From: JANQIO01 sp038746745
GTDB taxonomy: Bacteria > Pseudomonadota > Gammaproteobacteria > Pseudomonadales > Halieaceae
DNA length: 64,000 bases
NCBI GenBank assembly: GCA_038746745.1
Contig: JBCDKJ010000005.1
Span: 1-64,000 of the forward strand
Reading direction: 5' to 3'
The notes below the pieces were generated by a model. It made no database searches. It was not told where the DNA came from and saw only the letters and a list, made by a program, of their open reading frames with translations. A program made the position numbers and the translations under genes. Positions 36,578 through 46,188 of this stretch are shown here, piece after piece. Positions within the stretch are counted from its first letter, which is position 1. Each line of letters starts with the position of its first letter.

Positions 36578-36783
36578 TGGATGCCTGGCTATCGGAGTGG
36601 GGGGTCACCCTCGGAGTAGGCGGCCTGATTGTGTTTATGTTGTTCATCGTCTGGGATCTGGCGAGACGAAGCGACGCCGGCAAATTCGGCACCGCCATAC
36701 TTTATCTGGGGCTTGGGCTCGGCATTTTTGGATTTGTGATGAAATTCGTCATCAGCTATCTGATGAAACAATCAGGGGTCTAA
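36577..36783 (+). CDS. DUF2788 small membrane protein
   Basis: A 68-residue protein starting with GTG that overlaps the previous stop by one base. It has two membrane helices (LGVGGLIVFMLFIVWDLA and ILYLGLGLGIFGFVMKFVI) joined by RRSDAGKFGT. This layout matches the DUF2788 family of gammaproteobacteria, which has no known function. It ends head-on with purT, whose stop codon it nearly touches. Confidence 0.8.
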   Translation: MDAWLSEWGVTLGVGGLIVFMLFIVWDLARRSDAGKFGTAILYLGLGLGIFGFVMKFVISYLMKQSGV

Positions 36784-37964
36784 GCCAAGTCGACCTGTAC
36801 CGCGGCCACCACCGCCTGCGCTTTCTCCCTGGCCAGTTGCGTGGTTGCGCCACGGGCCAGCGCCACCCCCATGCGGCGCACGCCGACAACCTCAGGTTTC
36901 CCAAACAAACGCAGATCGGTATCGCTTTCGGAGAGGGCCGCATCGAGGTTTGAAAAGCTGGTCTGTGTGGAGTCGCCTTCCACCAGAATCACCGCAGATG
37001 CAGACGGCCCATGCTGCCGGATGTCCGGTACCGGCAGTCCAAGAATCGCTCTGGCATGCAGAGCGAACTCCGACAGATCCTGAGAAATCAGCGTGACCAT
37101 GCCCGTATCATGGGGCCGGGGTGACACTTCGCTAAAGAACACCTCGTGGCCGCGTATGAACAGCTCGACGCCGAACAGGCCGCGCCCGCCCAGCGCTGCG
37201 GTAACTTGCTCCGCCACCTCTCGCGAACGCAACATGGCTTCGCTGGACATCGCCTGCGGCTGCCAGGATTCACGGTAATCGCCATCTACCTGACGGTGAC
37301 CAATCGGGTCGCAGAAACTGGTGCCATCCCGATGGCAGACGGTCAGCAGCGTGATCTCATAGTCGAACTCAACGAAGCCCTCGACAATGACTTTGCCACC
37401 CCCGGCACGTCCGCCTTCCTGAGCATAGCGCCAGGCACTGTCCAGATCGGCTGCGTTGTGCACTGTACTCTGGCCTTTGCCAGAAGAGCTCATTACCGGC
37501 TTGATCACACAGGGCAGCCCGATCTGCTCTATCGCGGCATCGAACTCCTCCCGCGTCTCGGCGAAGCGATAGGGAGAGGTCGGGAGGCCTAGTTCCTCCG
37601 CCGCCAGTCGACGAATGCCTTCTCTGTCCATGGTGAGGGACGCTGCACGCGCCGAGGGCACCACGTTGTAACCTTCCTCTTCCAGCTCCACTAATACAGC
37701 AGTCGCAATGGCTTCGATTTCCGGGACGATGTAGTGCGGTTTCTCCTTGGCAATCACGCGCCGCAGCTCGTCTCCATCAAGCATGTTGAAAACGTGGGCT
37801 CTATCAGCCACCTGCATGGCGGGCGCATTCGAATAGCGGTCGCAGGCAATGACTTCAACGCCGAACCGCTGCAGCTCAAGAACCACTTCTTTTCCAAGCT
37901 CGCCGGAGCCCAGCATCAATACGCGAGTTGCGGTAGGGCTGAACGGGGTTCCGATAGTGGTCAT
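36780..37964 (-). CDS. purT: Formate-dependent GAR transformylase
   Basis: From the ATG at 37964 the product has 394 residues, as in E. coli PurT (392); a frame reaching 38141 adds 59 residues without family similarity. Clear family blocks are RVLMLGSGELGKEV, HYIVPEIEAIAT, VIKPVMSSSGKGQ and FSEVSPRPHDTGMVTL. It is an ATP-grasp enzyme that makes formyl-GAR from GAR, formate and ATP in purine synthesis. It stands alone on the minus strand. Confidence 0.95.
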   Translation of the reverse strand: MTTIGTPFSPTATRVLMLGSGELGKEVVLELQRFGVEVIACDRYSNAPAMQVADRAHVFNMLDGDELRRVIAKEKPHYIVPEIEAIATAVLVELEEEGYNVVPSARAASLTMDREGIRRLAAEELGLPTSPYRFAETREEFDAAIEQIGLPCVIKPVMSSSGKGQSTVHNAADLDSAWRYAQEGGRAGGGKVIVEGFVEFDYEITLLTVCHRDGTSFCDPIGHRQVDGDYRESWQPQAMSSEAMLRSREVAEQVTAALGGRGLFGVELFIRGHEVFFSEVSPRPHDTGMVTLISQDLSEFALHARAILGLPVPDIRQHGPSASAVILVEGDSTQTSFSNLDAALSESDTDLRLFGKPEVVGVRRMGVALARGATTQLAREKAQAVVAAVQVDLA

Positions 37965-38371
37965 GACATGCTCCAGCGATGCCTGCGGGCAACTTGCGGC
38001 AGCATGATAAACAGTGGCGCCATGCTTGTCCCCTCGATTCTCTGACTTGCTTGAAAAAAGACGCTGCATAAAAGCTGCCGTACAAAAGTTGCTGCCGTAA
38101 ATCTGAGTCGATAGCATCCGGAATCGCTCTGGGAGTTCCACCTGCGCTTACCCATTGCGTGCGCCTGTCACTGACAGTTGGGCCGCACTCGGGTCTGAAT
38201 GCCGCTGAGGTGAACTCGGAATCCCTCAAACCCTTGAAAATGCTGGCTTTGACCCGAACTTATAGCCCTGGCGCTGATCTATAGCGGGGTCTGCCCGGCT
38301 GGCAGGAACCTGACAGCTCACTAGCGCAGGGCAGCTTGCCTCGACAGAATACAGATGGAGGACCTATCCCA
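37965..38371. other. 407-base divergent intergenic region
   Basis: This lies between purT and the Bat operon and should contain both promoters. I note a 13-base palindrome CTGTCACTGACAG at 38165-38177 and the GGAGG used by the next gene. I see no PurR-type operator, no convincing promoter pair and no coding frame. Confidence 0.5.
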
Positions 38372-39331
38372 GTGACACACAGGGAACATATCGTCGCCCT
38401 TGAGCAGTGGCTGACGCAGCAAATCATCGGCCAGTCTGCGCTGGTCAAGCGTCTGCTCATCGCCCTGCTTGCCGACGGCCACTTGCTGGTAGAAGGCGCC
38501 CCGGGGCTGGCCAAGACTCGCGCTATAAAGTCACTGGCGGACGGCATAGAAGGCAGCTTTCATCGCATTCAGTTTACGCCCGACCTGCTGCCTGGCGACG
38601 TCACCGGCACCGAAATCTACCGCCCCCAGGAAGCGGCTTTTCACTTTCAGCAGGGGCCTGTTTTCAACAATCTCATTCTCGCCGACGAAATCAATCGTGC
38701 GCCAGCGAAGGTGCAGTCCGCCCTGCTTGAAGCCATGGCCGAGCGGCAGGTTAGCGTGGGCAGCGAAACCTATCCTCTGCCTCCGCTGTTTCTGGTGATG
38801 GCGACCCAAAACCCGATTGAACAGGAAGGTACCTATCCCCTGCCGGAAGCTCAGCTGGACCGCTTCCTGCTACACGTTTTTGTCGACTACCCAGACCGCG
38901 AGGCCGAGGCTGGCATTCTGCGGCTGGCCCGCAACGAGGCCAGCGCCAGTAGCGACATCCCGCCACCACAGCTACCGCAGGATGCGGTGTTTGCTGCACG
39001 TCAGGCGGTGTTGGCGCTGCATATGGCAGAACCCGTTGAGCAGTACATCGTCGAACTGATCATTGCGACCCGAGATCCGAGCCCCTACTCGGAAGAGCTC
39101 GCTGGCTGGCTGGACTACGGTGCCAGCCCCCGCGCTACCATCGCTCTAGATCGCTGCGCGCGCGCCCATGCGTGGCTACGCGGTAGCGATTTCGTCACAC
39201 CGGACGATGTCCAGGCGGTAGTGCATGACGTGCTGCGACACCGACTCATTTTAAGCTTCGAAGCTGAGGCCAATGGCATTACCGCCAACCGTGCCATCGA
39301 CGAACTGGTGGCGAGAGTGCCCGCTGCCTGA
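38372..39331 (+). CDS. MoxR-type AAA+ ATPase
   Basis: I place the start at GTG 38372 (319 residues), ten bases after GGAGG; a TTG frame from 38336 is longer. Walker A is GAPGLAKT at 42-49 and Walker B is LILADEINRA. MATQNPIEQEGTYPLPEAQLDRF is a family signature. MoxR ATPases act as chaperones or remodellers for VWA-domain proteins, and two such proteins follow in this operon. The DUF58 gene begins one base after its stop codon. Confidence 0.92.
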   Translation: MTHREHIVALEQWLTQQIIGQSALVKRLLIALLADGHLLVEGAPGLAKTRAIKSLADGIEGSFHRIQFTPDLLPGDVTGTEIYRPQEAAFHFQQGPVFNNLILADEINRAPAKVQSALLEAMAERQVSVGSETYPLPPLFLVMATQNPIEQEGTYPLPEAQLDRFLLHVFVDYPDREAEAGILRLARNEASASSDIPPPQLPQDAVFAARQAVLALHMAEPVEQYIVELIIATRDPSPYSEELAGWLDYGASPRATIALDRCARAHAWLRGSDFVTPDDVQAVVHDVLRHRLILSFEAEANGITANRAIDELVARVPAA

Positions 39332-39332
39332 G

Positions 39333-40280
39333 ATGGCCGCTGCTCCGGACAAAGCGCCTGCCTCGGGTGCCTATAGCAACCTGGCTGAGTTGATCGAGCA
39401 GCGCTACGCCGCCAGCAGCATCGACCTGGGCCAGCGCAAACGCGCGCTAAGCCTGTTGTCTGGCCCTAACAAAACCAACTTTCGCGGTCGCGGGATCGAC
39501 TTTGAGGAAGTGCGTGCCTACCAACCCGGCGACGATATTCGCACGATCGATTGGCGCATCACAGCGCGCACTGGCGAAGCCCACACCAAGCTGTTCCGGG
39601 AGGAGCGCGAGCGGCAGGTTCTGATTTGCGTAGACCAACGCAACTCCATGTTCTTTGGCAGTCAGCACTGCTGCAAGTCGGTACTAGCGGCACGTCTGGC
39701 TGCACTGCTGGCGTGGTCGGCACTCAACCGCGGAGATCGTCTTGGCGGTCTGGTATTTTCTGAAACCCGTCATGAGGACATTCGACCACGCCGTTCCCGA
39801 CGCGCGGTCCTGGGCCTGTTAAGCGCACTGGCCGAAATGAATCAGGCGCTGCCGCTAGACATCAATGAGCCCGCCCTTAGCTTCGCCGATACGCTGACGG
39901 AACTGCGACGTATTGCCCGCCCCGGAAGCTCACTCTATATCGTCAGCGATTTCCATGGTGCGCTGGACGAAGCCGCGACCGAGCAGTTGGATCGACTGGC
40001 GCGACATCTGGAAATTACGGCGCTGCACTGCTCTGATCCGCTGGAGCGTCGTCTGCCTGACAGCGGCCGCTATGCGGTCACGGACGGTCAGCGCCGGGCG
40101 CAGCTATTCACCGGCGACCGGCAGTTGCAGAGCCAATTCGCCAGCCGCTTTCAGCAACAGCTGGACAGCTTGCAGCAAGCCCTGGGGCGGCTGGGCATAC
40201 CATTGATTGAAGCCTCCACCGACGAATCTCCCCTGGCACAGCTACAGGCCTACTATGCCGGCACGGGGGCACGCCGCTGA
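39333..40280 (+). CDS. DUF58 domain protein
   Basis: From the ATG at 39333 the product has 315 residues. The DUF58 block is clear: GRGIDFEEVRAYQPGDDIRT, IDWRITARTGEAHTKLFREE, then VLICVDQRNSM. This family has a VWA-like fold, although the metal-site Ser residues are not fully kept (DQRNSM). It is the regular second gene of MoxR/Bat operons. Its stop overlaps the start of the DUF4381 gene (ATGA). Confidence 0.9.
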   Translation: MAAAPDKAPASGAYSNLAELIEQRYAASSIDLGQRKRALSLLSGPNKTNFRGRGIDFEEVRAYQPGDDIRTIDWRITARTGEAHTKLFREERERQVLICVDQRNSMFFGSQHCCKSVLAARLAALLAWSALNRGDRLGGLVFSETRHEDIRPRRSRRAVLGLLSALAEMNQALPLDINEPALSFADTLTELRRIARPGSSLYIVSDFHGALDEAATEQLDRLARHLEITALHCSDPLERRLPDSGRYAVTDGQRRAQLFTGDRQLQSQFASRFQQQLDSLQQALGRLGIPLIEASTDESPLAQLQAYYAGTGARR

Positions 40281-40768
40281 TGCAGCCGCAGGACCCCCTG
40301 GCGCAATTGCGCGACATCCACCTGCCGGAGTCAGTGAGCGCCTGGCCGCCCGGCCCGGGCTGGTGGGTGCTGGCGCTACTCCTGCTTCTGCTCATTGCAG
40401 CCATCACACTGTGGCTATGGCGGCGCCATCGCAGCAATGCCTGGCGCAGGGAGGCGCTGGCAGCGCTGGACGCTGCCTTTCAGGAGTGGCAGTCGGAGGG
40501 AGATAGCGCTCAATTTTTACAGGCTAGTCAGGTGGTATTGAAACGCGCTGCCCTGCGCCAGTTCCCCAACTACGATGTTGCAAGACTGTCGGGGACCGAT
40601 TGGGACGCCTTTCTGGATCGGCAGTGGCGCAAACCCCCGGAGACCGGGTTTGCCAGTCTGGGGCTGGCGGAGTGTTCCTACCAGTCGCAACCTGAATTGG
40701 CTGAGCCCGCACAGTATTCTGATCTGTGCCGCCGCTGGCTTAAGCAATTGGCAGCGATCCCATGCTAG
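40280..40768 (+). CDS. DUF4381 domain membrane protein
   Basis: A 162-residue protein with one membrane helix near residues 30-50 (WWVLALLLLLLIAAITLWLW) and a cytoplasmic helical region with RREALAALDAAFQEWQ. DPLAQLRDIHLPESVSAWPPGPGW before the helix is the family signature. DUF4381 proteins regularly sit between DUF58 and BatA genes. It overlaps the next gene by seven bases. Confidence 0.85.
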   Translation: MQPQDPLAQLRDIHLPESVSAWPPGPGWWVLALLLLLLIAAITLWLWRRHRSNAWRREALAALDAAFQEWQSEGDSAQFLQASQVVLKRAALRQFPNYDVARLSGTDWDAFLDRQWRKPPETGFASLGLAECSYQSQPELAEPAQYSDLCRRWLKQLAAIPC

Positions 40769-41757
40769 CGCTGCAATGGCCTATGAGCTTTCTGTTATTG
40801 CCGCTGCCCTGGCTGATTTGGCGCTTCTGGCCAATAGCGGGCTCCGAAGATGCGGCACTGCGGGCACCCTTTTTCGATAGCTGGCAGGCGCTGCAGGGTG
40901 GCAGTAGCACCGGTCGCACAGGCAGCTGGTTTGCTGGTCTTTTACTCATCTTTATCTGGTTCGCCCTGCTGCTGGCCGTCGCAAGACCTACCTGGATAGG
41001 TGAGCCCATCACACTGCCGGCCAGCGGTCGCGACCTATTGCTGGCGGTAGATTTATCTGGCTCCATGCAGGTTGAGGACATGCAGGTAGGGCAACAGACC
41101 GTGACCCGTATTGCGGCTGTTAAGCAGGTGGTCGGCGATTTTATTGAACGTCGCAAGGGTGACCGCTTGGGCCTGATACTGTTTGGCAGCAATGCCTATG
41201 TCCAGGCGCCACTGACCTTTGATCGCGCTACCGTCCGCCGCTTTCTGCGCGAAGCCCAGCTCGGTTTCGCAGGGCGGGAAACGGCAATTGGTGATGCCAT
41301 TGGCCTCGCCGTCAAGCGATTACGCGAGCGCCCTGCCGCCAGTCGCGTGCTCATTCTGCTCACCGACGGCGCGCATAACGCAGGTCAGGTACAGCCCTTT
41401 GACGCGGCGCGACTGGCGGCAGATAACGGCGTCAAAATTCACACCATTGGCATCGGTGCAGACCAAATGGTGCGACCAGGTATTTTTGGTTCCAGCTTCG
41501 GCTCACAGGTGGTCAACCCCTCGCGCGATCTGGATGAACGCACGCTGCGCCAGATTGCCAACATGACCGGCGGCAATTATTTCCGCGCTCGGGACCCGGC
41601 TGAACTGGTCAACATTTACGAGTTGCTGGATCAACTGGAGCCTGTAGAACAGGAAAACCAGAGTTATAGACCCCAGAAAAGCCTGTTTCACCTGCCTCTG
41701 GCACTGGCCTTCGCGCTTAGTCTTCTATTGGGGCTGACACGGGGGCTAAGATTTTGA
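40762..41757 (+). CDS. VWA-domain membrane protein, BatA-like
   Basis: A 331-residue protein with two N-terminal membrane helices, a VWA domain and a C-terminal helix (LPLALAFALSLLLGL). The MIDAS motif is intact as Asp97-Leu-Ser99-Gly-Ser101, and LILLTDGAHNAG carries the later metal-site Asp. The VWA domain would face the periplasm. The layout and operon position match BatA of the Bacteroides aerotolerance operon. The stop overlaps the TTG start of the next gene. Confidence 0.88.
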   Translation: MLALQWPMSFLLLPLPWLIWRFWPIAGSEDAALRAPFFDSWQALQGGSSTGRTGSWFAGLLLIFIWFALLLAVARPTWIGEPITLPASGRDLLLAVDLSGSMQVEDMQVGQQTVTRIAAVKQVVGDFIERRKGDRLGLILFGSNAYVQAPLTFDRATVRRFLREAQLGFAGRETAIGDAIGLAVKRLRERPAASRVLILLTDGAHNAGQVQPFDAARLAADNGVKIHTIGIGADQMVRPGIFGSSFGSQVVNPSRDLDERTLRQIANMTGGNYFRARDPAELVNIYELLDQLEPVEQENQSYRPQKSLFHLPLALAFALSLLLGLTRGLRF

Positions 41758-43604
41758 ACGATCTTCTCAGCCAGTTTCATTTCATCCGCCCACTGTGGCT
41801 GTGGGGAATACTGCCTGCCCTGCTGGTTGCGCTGTTGCTTTGGCGACAGTTGCGCGCTGGACGTGCCTGGTCCGCCGTGATTTCGGCAGAACTACTACCC
41901 CACCTGTTAAGCGACGGTCACACCGGCGGGCCCACTAAACTGCCCCTGTGGGTACTACTGTGCGGCTGGCTGCTGGCCGTTGTGGCACTGGCTGGCCCCA
42001 GTTGGGAGCGACTACCCCAACCTGTGGAGCGGCGCGAAAACGCCCTGGTGGTCCTGTTTGACCTCAGCCTGTCCATGAACGTTGAGGACATTTCTCCGTC
42101 ACGCCTGGTGCGCAGCCGTCAGAAACTACTGGACCTGCTCGCCATGAAAACCGAGGGCACCACTGGGCTGGTCGCCTACGCCGGCGACGCCCATGTGGTG
42201 AGCCCTCTCACTGACGACCTGCGCACCGTGGCCAACCTGCTGCCTGCGCTATCTCCAGAGATCATGCCCGTCAAAGGCAGCCGACCGGCGCGCGCCCTGG
42301 AACAGGCGGTTCGGCTGCTGCGAGACAGTGGCCTGGAGCACGGTCAGATATTGCTGGTGACCGATGGCATCCACAGGGGTGACGAGGAAGATATCGCTGA
42401 GCTGCTGGAAGGAACACGCTATCGTCTCTCTGTACTGGGCGTGGGCACCGATGACGGCGGACCCATACCCACTGCGACCGGCTTCCTGCGAGATAACAGC
42501 AATAATATTGTTATCGCGAGCCTTGATCGCGAGCCGCTGCGCGAGCTCGCAGCACAGTTTGGTGGCAGCTACAGTGACCTTGAACTGAGTGATCGAGATA
42601 TCAACCAAATTCTCAACACGCGGCTGTGGGATGACCTGGAGTCAGAACAGATTCTGGATCGCAGCGTCGACACCTGGGCTGATCGCGGCTATTGGCTGGC
42701 GCTGCTACTGATCCCCATGGCGCTGGGTGCGTTCAGGCGCGGCTGGCTTTTGTGCCTGTTGTTATTACCCATGGCCGAACCTGGCCAGGCGCAGGACTGG
42801 CAGCAACTCTTCCAAAACCGGGATCAGCGAGGCCAGCAGCTATTGGAAGCGGGGGATGCAGCCGCCGCTGCTGAAACCTTCAAACGACAGGATTGGGCCG
42901 CCGCCGCCCGCTACCAGGCCGGTGACTATGAGTCGGCGCTGGACTATTACCAGCAACGGGATACTGCCGACGACTGGTACAACCGGGGTAACAGCCTGGC
43001 GAAGGCAGGGGAACTCGAAGCTGCTATCAATGCCTATGACGAAGCGCTGCAGCGCTCGGCGGATATGGAGGATGCACAGTTTAACAAGGCACTGGTTGAG
43101 CAACTGCTTCAACAGCAGCAACAGCAGCAGCAGAACTCCGAGCAAAATCAGCAGCAGGATGATCAGGGCGAGCAACAGCAACAGGAGAATAGCGATCAGT
43201 CCTCTGGTCAAAACAGCGACACAGGAGAATCTGACAGCAACGAAGAGCAGGCACAGAACTCATCGGGAGATGAGAGAGAACCGCAGGACAGTGAGCAGCA
43301 ATCACAGTCGCAATCCGGCAAGCAGGAGGATTCCGAGCAGGGCGAGACACCGCAGCAGGCAGAGAGTGCGGACAGTGATGAGGAGCAGAACAAGGAAACG
43401 CAACAGGCCAACGCCAGCGAGGCGCAGGACGACGGCGAACGGGAGCGCGATATGGCGAATGAGCAATGGCTGCGCCGCATACCCGATGACCCCTCGGGGC
43501 TGCTGCGACGCAAATTTCAGTACCAATCCAGGTTGCGTCAGCGCGAAGGAGCGCTGGACAGCAACGGCTACCCGATAGAGGACGACGATGCGACACGTTG
43601 GTAA
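41754..43604 (+). CDS. BatB/BatC-type VWA and TPR protein with Gln-rich tail
   Basis: A 616-residue protein starting with TTG in a TTGA overlap. It has two membrane helices at the N-terminus, a VWA domain with an intact MIDAS (Asp103-Leu-Ser105-Leu-Ser107), a third helix near 310-330, then TPR units (WYNRGNSLAKAGELEAAINAYDEAL) as in BatC. From about residue 448 a long low-complexity tail of Gln, Glu, Ser and Asp follows, ending in a basic segment. BatB and BatC are separate genes in many genomes; here they are one chain. Confidence 0.87.
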   Translation: MNDLLSQFHFIRPLWLWGILPALLVALLLWRQLRAGRAWSAVISAELLPHLLSDGHTGGPTKLPLWVLLCGWLLAVVALAGPSWERLPQPVERRENALVVLFDLSLSMNVEDISPSRLVRSRQKLLDLLAMKTEGTTGLVAYAGDAHVVSPLTDDLRTVANLLPALSPEIMPVKGSRPARALEQAVRLLRDSGLEHGQILLVTDGIHRGDEEDIAELLEGTRYRLSVLGVGTDDGGPIPTATGFLRDNSNNIVIASLDREPLRELAAQFGGSYSDLELSDRDINQILNTRLWDDLESEQILDRSVDTWADRGYWLALLLIPMALGAFRRGWLLCLLLLPMAEPGQAQDWQQLFQNRDQRGQQLLEAGDAAAAAETFKRQDWAAAARYQAGDYESALDYYQQRDTADDWYNRGNSLAKAGELEAAINAYDEALQRSADMEDAQFNKALVEQLLQQQQQQQQNSEQNQQQDDQGEQQQQENSDQSSGQNSDTGESDSNEEQAQNSSGDEREPQDSEQQSQSQSGKQEDSEQGETPQQAESADSDEEQNKETQQANASEAQDDGERERDMANEQWLRRIPDDPSGLLRRKFQYQSRLRQREGALDSNGYPIEDDDATRW

Positions 43605-45273
43605 GAGCTGCCTGTTGCTTGCTTTGTTCATGCAGGCGTCAATGCTGCAGGCCGCAGTCACCGCCACCACAGACCGAAGCGTGATGACCATGGCCGACAC
43701 TCTGGTTCTGACCTTGCAGGCAGATGCCGGGGAGGATATCAGCAGCGCAGACCTGAGCCCGCTGTTGCGAAACTTCTCGATAGAGAGTGAGCGCAGCTCG
43801 CGCAGTATGTCCATTATTAACGGCCGCAGTCAAAGCAGCGTTAAACGTATCATCGAGTTGCTTCCTCAACGGGTGGGCAGCCTGCGCATACCCGCGCTGG
43901 ACGTTGACGGCGTACGCACGCACCCTCTGGTGATAGAAGTGCTGCCAGCCCCTCAGGGTATTGATAGCAGTCAGGATGTATTCGTCGAATCTGAGGTGGA
44001 TAAAGACTGGGTCTACGTGCAGTCGCAGCTGATTCACACCTTCCGCATCTACCAGGCCATCGAACTCACAGACCGGGGACGCTCTCAGCTGGAGGTAGCG
44101 GACGCTGTGGTAGAGGAACTGGATCCGGTAGTGTTCCAACGCGTTATAAATGGACGACCCTACCGGGTGATCGAGGTGAAGCACGCTGTCTTCCCGCAGG
44201 CCAGCGGCGAGATCACGCTCCCCGCCATGTCATTCAATGGCCGCAGAGAACTCAATCGCAGCACCCTGTTCAGCTTTGGCAGCGGCGAAATGCTGCGTCG
44301 TCGCAGTGCGCCGATTACTGTTGAAGTGAGACCTGTTCCTGCAGGCTACCCCGACTCAGCCTGGCTACCCGCCTCGTCATTGCGATTGGAGGAAAGCTGG
44401 TCATCTGAGCCCGACAGTCTGACTGTCGGTGACTCTGTCACACGCAGCTTTACGCTTATCGCAGAGGGCATTGATGCGAGTCTGTTGCCTCAGATTGAGC
44501 AAGCGGACGTGCCGGGAGTGCGCGTTTATCCGGACCAACCTCAAACCGAAAACCGGCCCAGTGAACGGGGCGTTACCGGCACCGCCACCAGCACGGCAGC
44601 GCTGCTCATTACAGAGCCGGGCCAGTTTACGCTGCCGCCGGTCAGACTGCCCTGGTGGGATACCACCAAGGACACGCTGCGCTATGCAGAGTTACCCGCA
44701 CGCACCATCACGGTAAAAGGCGCCCCTGCAAGCGCTGGCGACACGCCCGCCGGCGCCGTGGCATTTGAGGCCGCACCGAAGCAAACAGGGCTTGTCATGC
44801 CGTCAACGCCAACATCCAGTGTTGCGAACCCCTGGATGTGGAGCACCCTTGCGGCAATGTTTGGCTGGCTGCTCACCCTGCTGTGGCTACTGATTCGAAA
44901 GGGCGCGGCAGACACAAAGCCAGACACGGCCCGCAGCGACATCACTGCTAACGAGTCCACTCTGTTTACCGCTTTCGCAAAAAGCTGTAAATCGAATCAC
45001 GCCACTGAAGCGCGTGGCCATCTGCGGTCCTGGGCCAGACTCAAGATGGGCTGGCAGCGGAGGCCCACGCTGGCTGAGATTGCGGCGGCCTTTGATTCAG
45101 ATAGTCTTTCGACAGAGCTGACGACCCTGGACAGTGCGCTGTATAGCAATGCGGCCGCTACCGAGTGGCGAGGCAGTGCTTTACTGGCCGCAGTGACAGC
45201 GCTGCGCAAAACCTCATTGCAGGGCAAGGGCGCGAGACCAGCTCTACCGCCCCTGTATAGCAGCCACGCCTAG
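43588..45273 (+). CDS. batD: BatD-like protein
   Basis: A 561-residue protein with a signal peptide (LLLALFMQASMLQAAV), a series of Ig-like beta domains (residues about 20-420), a membrane helix near 412-432 (WMWSTLAAMFGWLLTLLWLL) and a cytoplasmic helical tail. This matches BatD, the last gene of the aerotolerance operon. It overlaps the VWA/TPR gene by 17 bases. The six genes from MoxR to BatD are so tightly spaced that they must be one operon; the process they serve is envelope stress tolerance in studied species. Confidence 0.85.
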   Translation: MRHVGKSCLLLALFMQASMLQAAVTATTDRSVMTMADTLVLTLQADAGEDISSADLSPLLRNFSIESERSSRSMSIINGRSQSSVKRIIELLPQRVGSLRIPALDVDGVRTHPLVIEVLPAPQGIDSSQDVFVESEVDKDWVYVQSQLIHTFRIYQAIELTDRGRSQLEVADAVVEELDPVVFQRVINGRPYRVIEVKHAVFPQASGEITLPAMSFNGRRELNRSTLFSFGSGEMLRRRSAPITVEVRPVPAGYPDSAWLPASSLRLEESWSSEPDSLTVGDSVTRSFTLIAEGIDASLLPQIEQADVPGVRVYPDQPQTENRPSERGVTGTATSTAALLITEPGQFTLPPVRLPWWDTTKDTLRYAELPARTITVKGAPASAGDTPAGAVAFEAAPKQTGLVMPSTPTSSVANPWMWSTLAAMFGWLLTLLWLLIRKGAADTKPDTARSDITANESTLFTAFAKSCKSNHATEARGHLRSWARLKMGWQRRPTLAEIAAAFDSDSLSTELTTLDSALYSNAAATEWRGSALLAAVTALRKTSLQGKGARPALPPLYSSHA

Positions 45274-45341
45274 CGCAGTCGCTTGCCAGGGTCAGGCGCG
45301 CTCAACATCCACCCAGCCGACAAGGCGCGTACACTAGGCCT

Positions 45342-46184
45342 ATGGAACTTGTGATCTTTGATCTCGACGGCACTCTGCTGAATCGCCACAGTGAGATATC
45401 ACCCTATACCAGCGCCACCCTGCGTGCCCTGTCAGAACGCAGCATCGCCTATACCGTGGCGACAGGTCGCACCCTGCACGCGGCGCGAGACCTGCTGGAA
45501 GGACATGGCTTTTTGCTGCCACAGGCCTACAAAAATGGCGTCATGATCTGGCAACCGGCTGAGTCGGACTACAGCCATCGCAATGTGCTGACCATGGACG
45601 AGATTGAGCACGTGCTGGACGCGGTTTTAGCCCAGCAGGTAACACCCTTTATTTTCACGCTGGAACCTGGCAACCGGCACGCGATCTATCACACGCCCCT
45701 GCACAATGAAATCGAGCGACAGCTTGCCAGGGAGTTTGCACTGCGCAATGAAGTCGAGGTACTGCCTGCCAGTCGACTGCCCGCGCAGGCGGATATCACC
45801 AATATCAGTGCGCTGGGGGTCCCCGATGCCATTGGTGCCATCGCTGACATGGTAGATGCGGAGCCCGGATTGGTGGCCTACAGCGGCACGGCGCTGGAGT
45901 CCGCCGCGCTGCAGTGGATCGATATTCACCACAGTGACGCCAGCAAGGGCGGTGCCGTGGATATTCTGCGCAAGCAACTGGGTGCAGATCGCGTGGTCTG
46001 TTTCGGAGACGGCGAGAATGACCTGAGCATGTTTGCGCGCGCGGATGAGTGCTATGCGCCAGCCAATGCTGACGCGTCAGTAAAACAGGTCGCGGATGCC
46101 GTCATCGGACATCATGATGAAGACGGTATCGCACGCTTCCTCAGGGAGCGCTTCGATTTAGGTCCGCTGGACAGCGTGGCCTAG
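45342..46184 (+). CDS. HAD-family phosphatase, Cof type
   Basis: A 280-residue HAD hydrolase. Motif I is FDLDGTLL with nucleophile Asp7 and acid Asp9, motif II is VATGRTLHAA, and motif IV is FGDGENDLSMF. The cap between them is the IIB type of Cof-like phosphatases, which act on sugar phosphates, nucleotides or cofactors such as FMN and PLP. It is four bases from the next gene. Confidence 0.9.
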   Translation: MELVIFDLDGTLLNRHSEISPYTSATLRALSERSIAYTVATGRTLHAARDLLEGHGFLLPQAYKNGVMIWQPAESDYSHRNVLTMDEIEHVLDAVLAQQVTPFIFTLEPGNRHAIYHTPLHNEIERQLAREFALRNEVEVLPASRLPAQADITNISALGVPDAIGAIADMVDAEPGLVAYSGTALESAALQWIDIHHSDASKGGAVDILRKQLGADRVVCFGDGENDLSMFARADECYAPANADASVKQVADAVIGHHDEDGIARFLRERFDLGPLDSVA

Positions 46185-46188
46185 AGGT

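Noticed and set aside
38336..38371. TTG start for the MoxR gene
   Set aside because: The GTG at 38372 has GGAGG at fitting distance and begins where family similarity begins.
43100..43260. Gln-codon repeat as a phase-variable tract
   Set aside because: The CAG/CAA mix is irregular and in frame, and is better read as a low-complexity protein tail.
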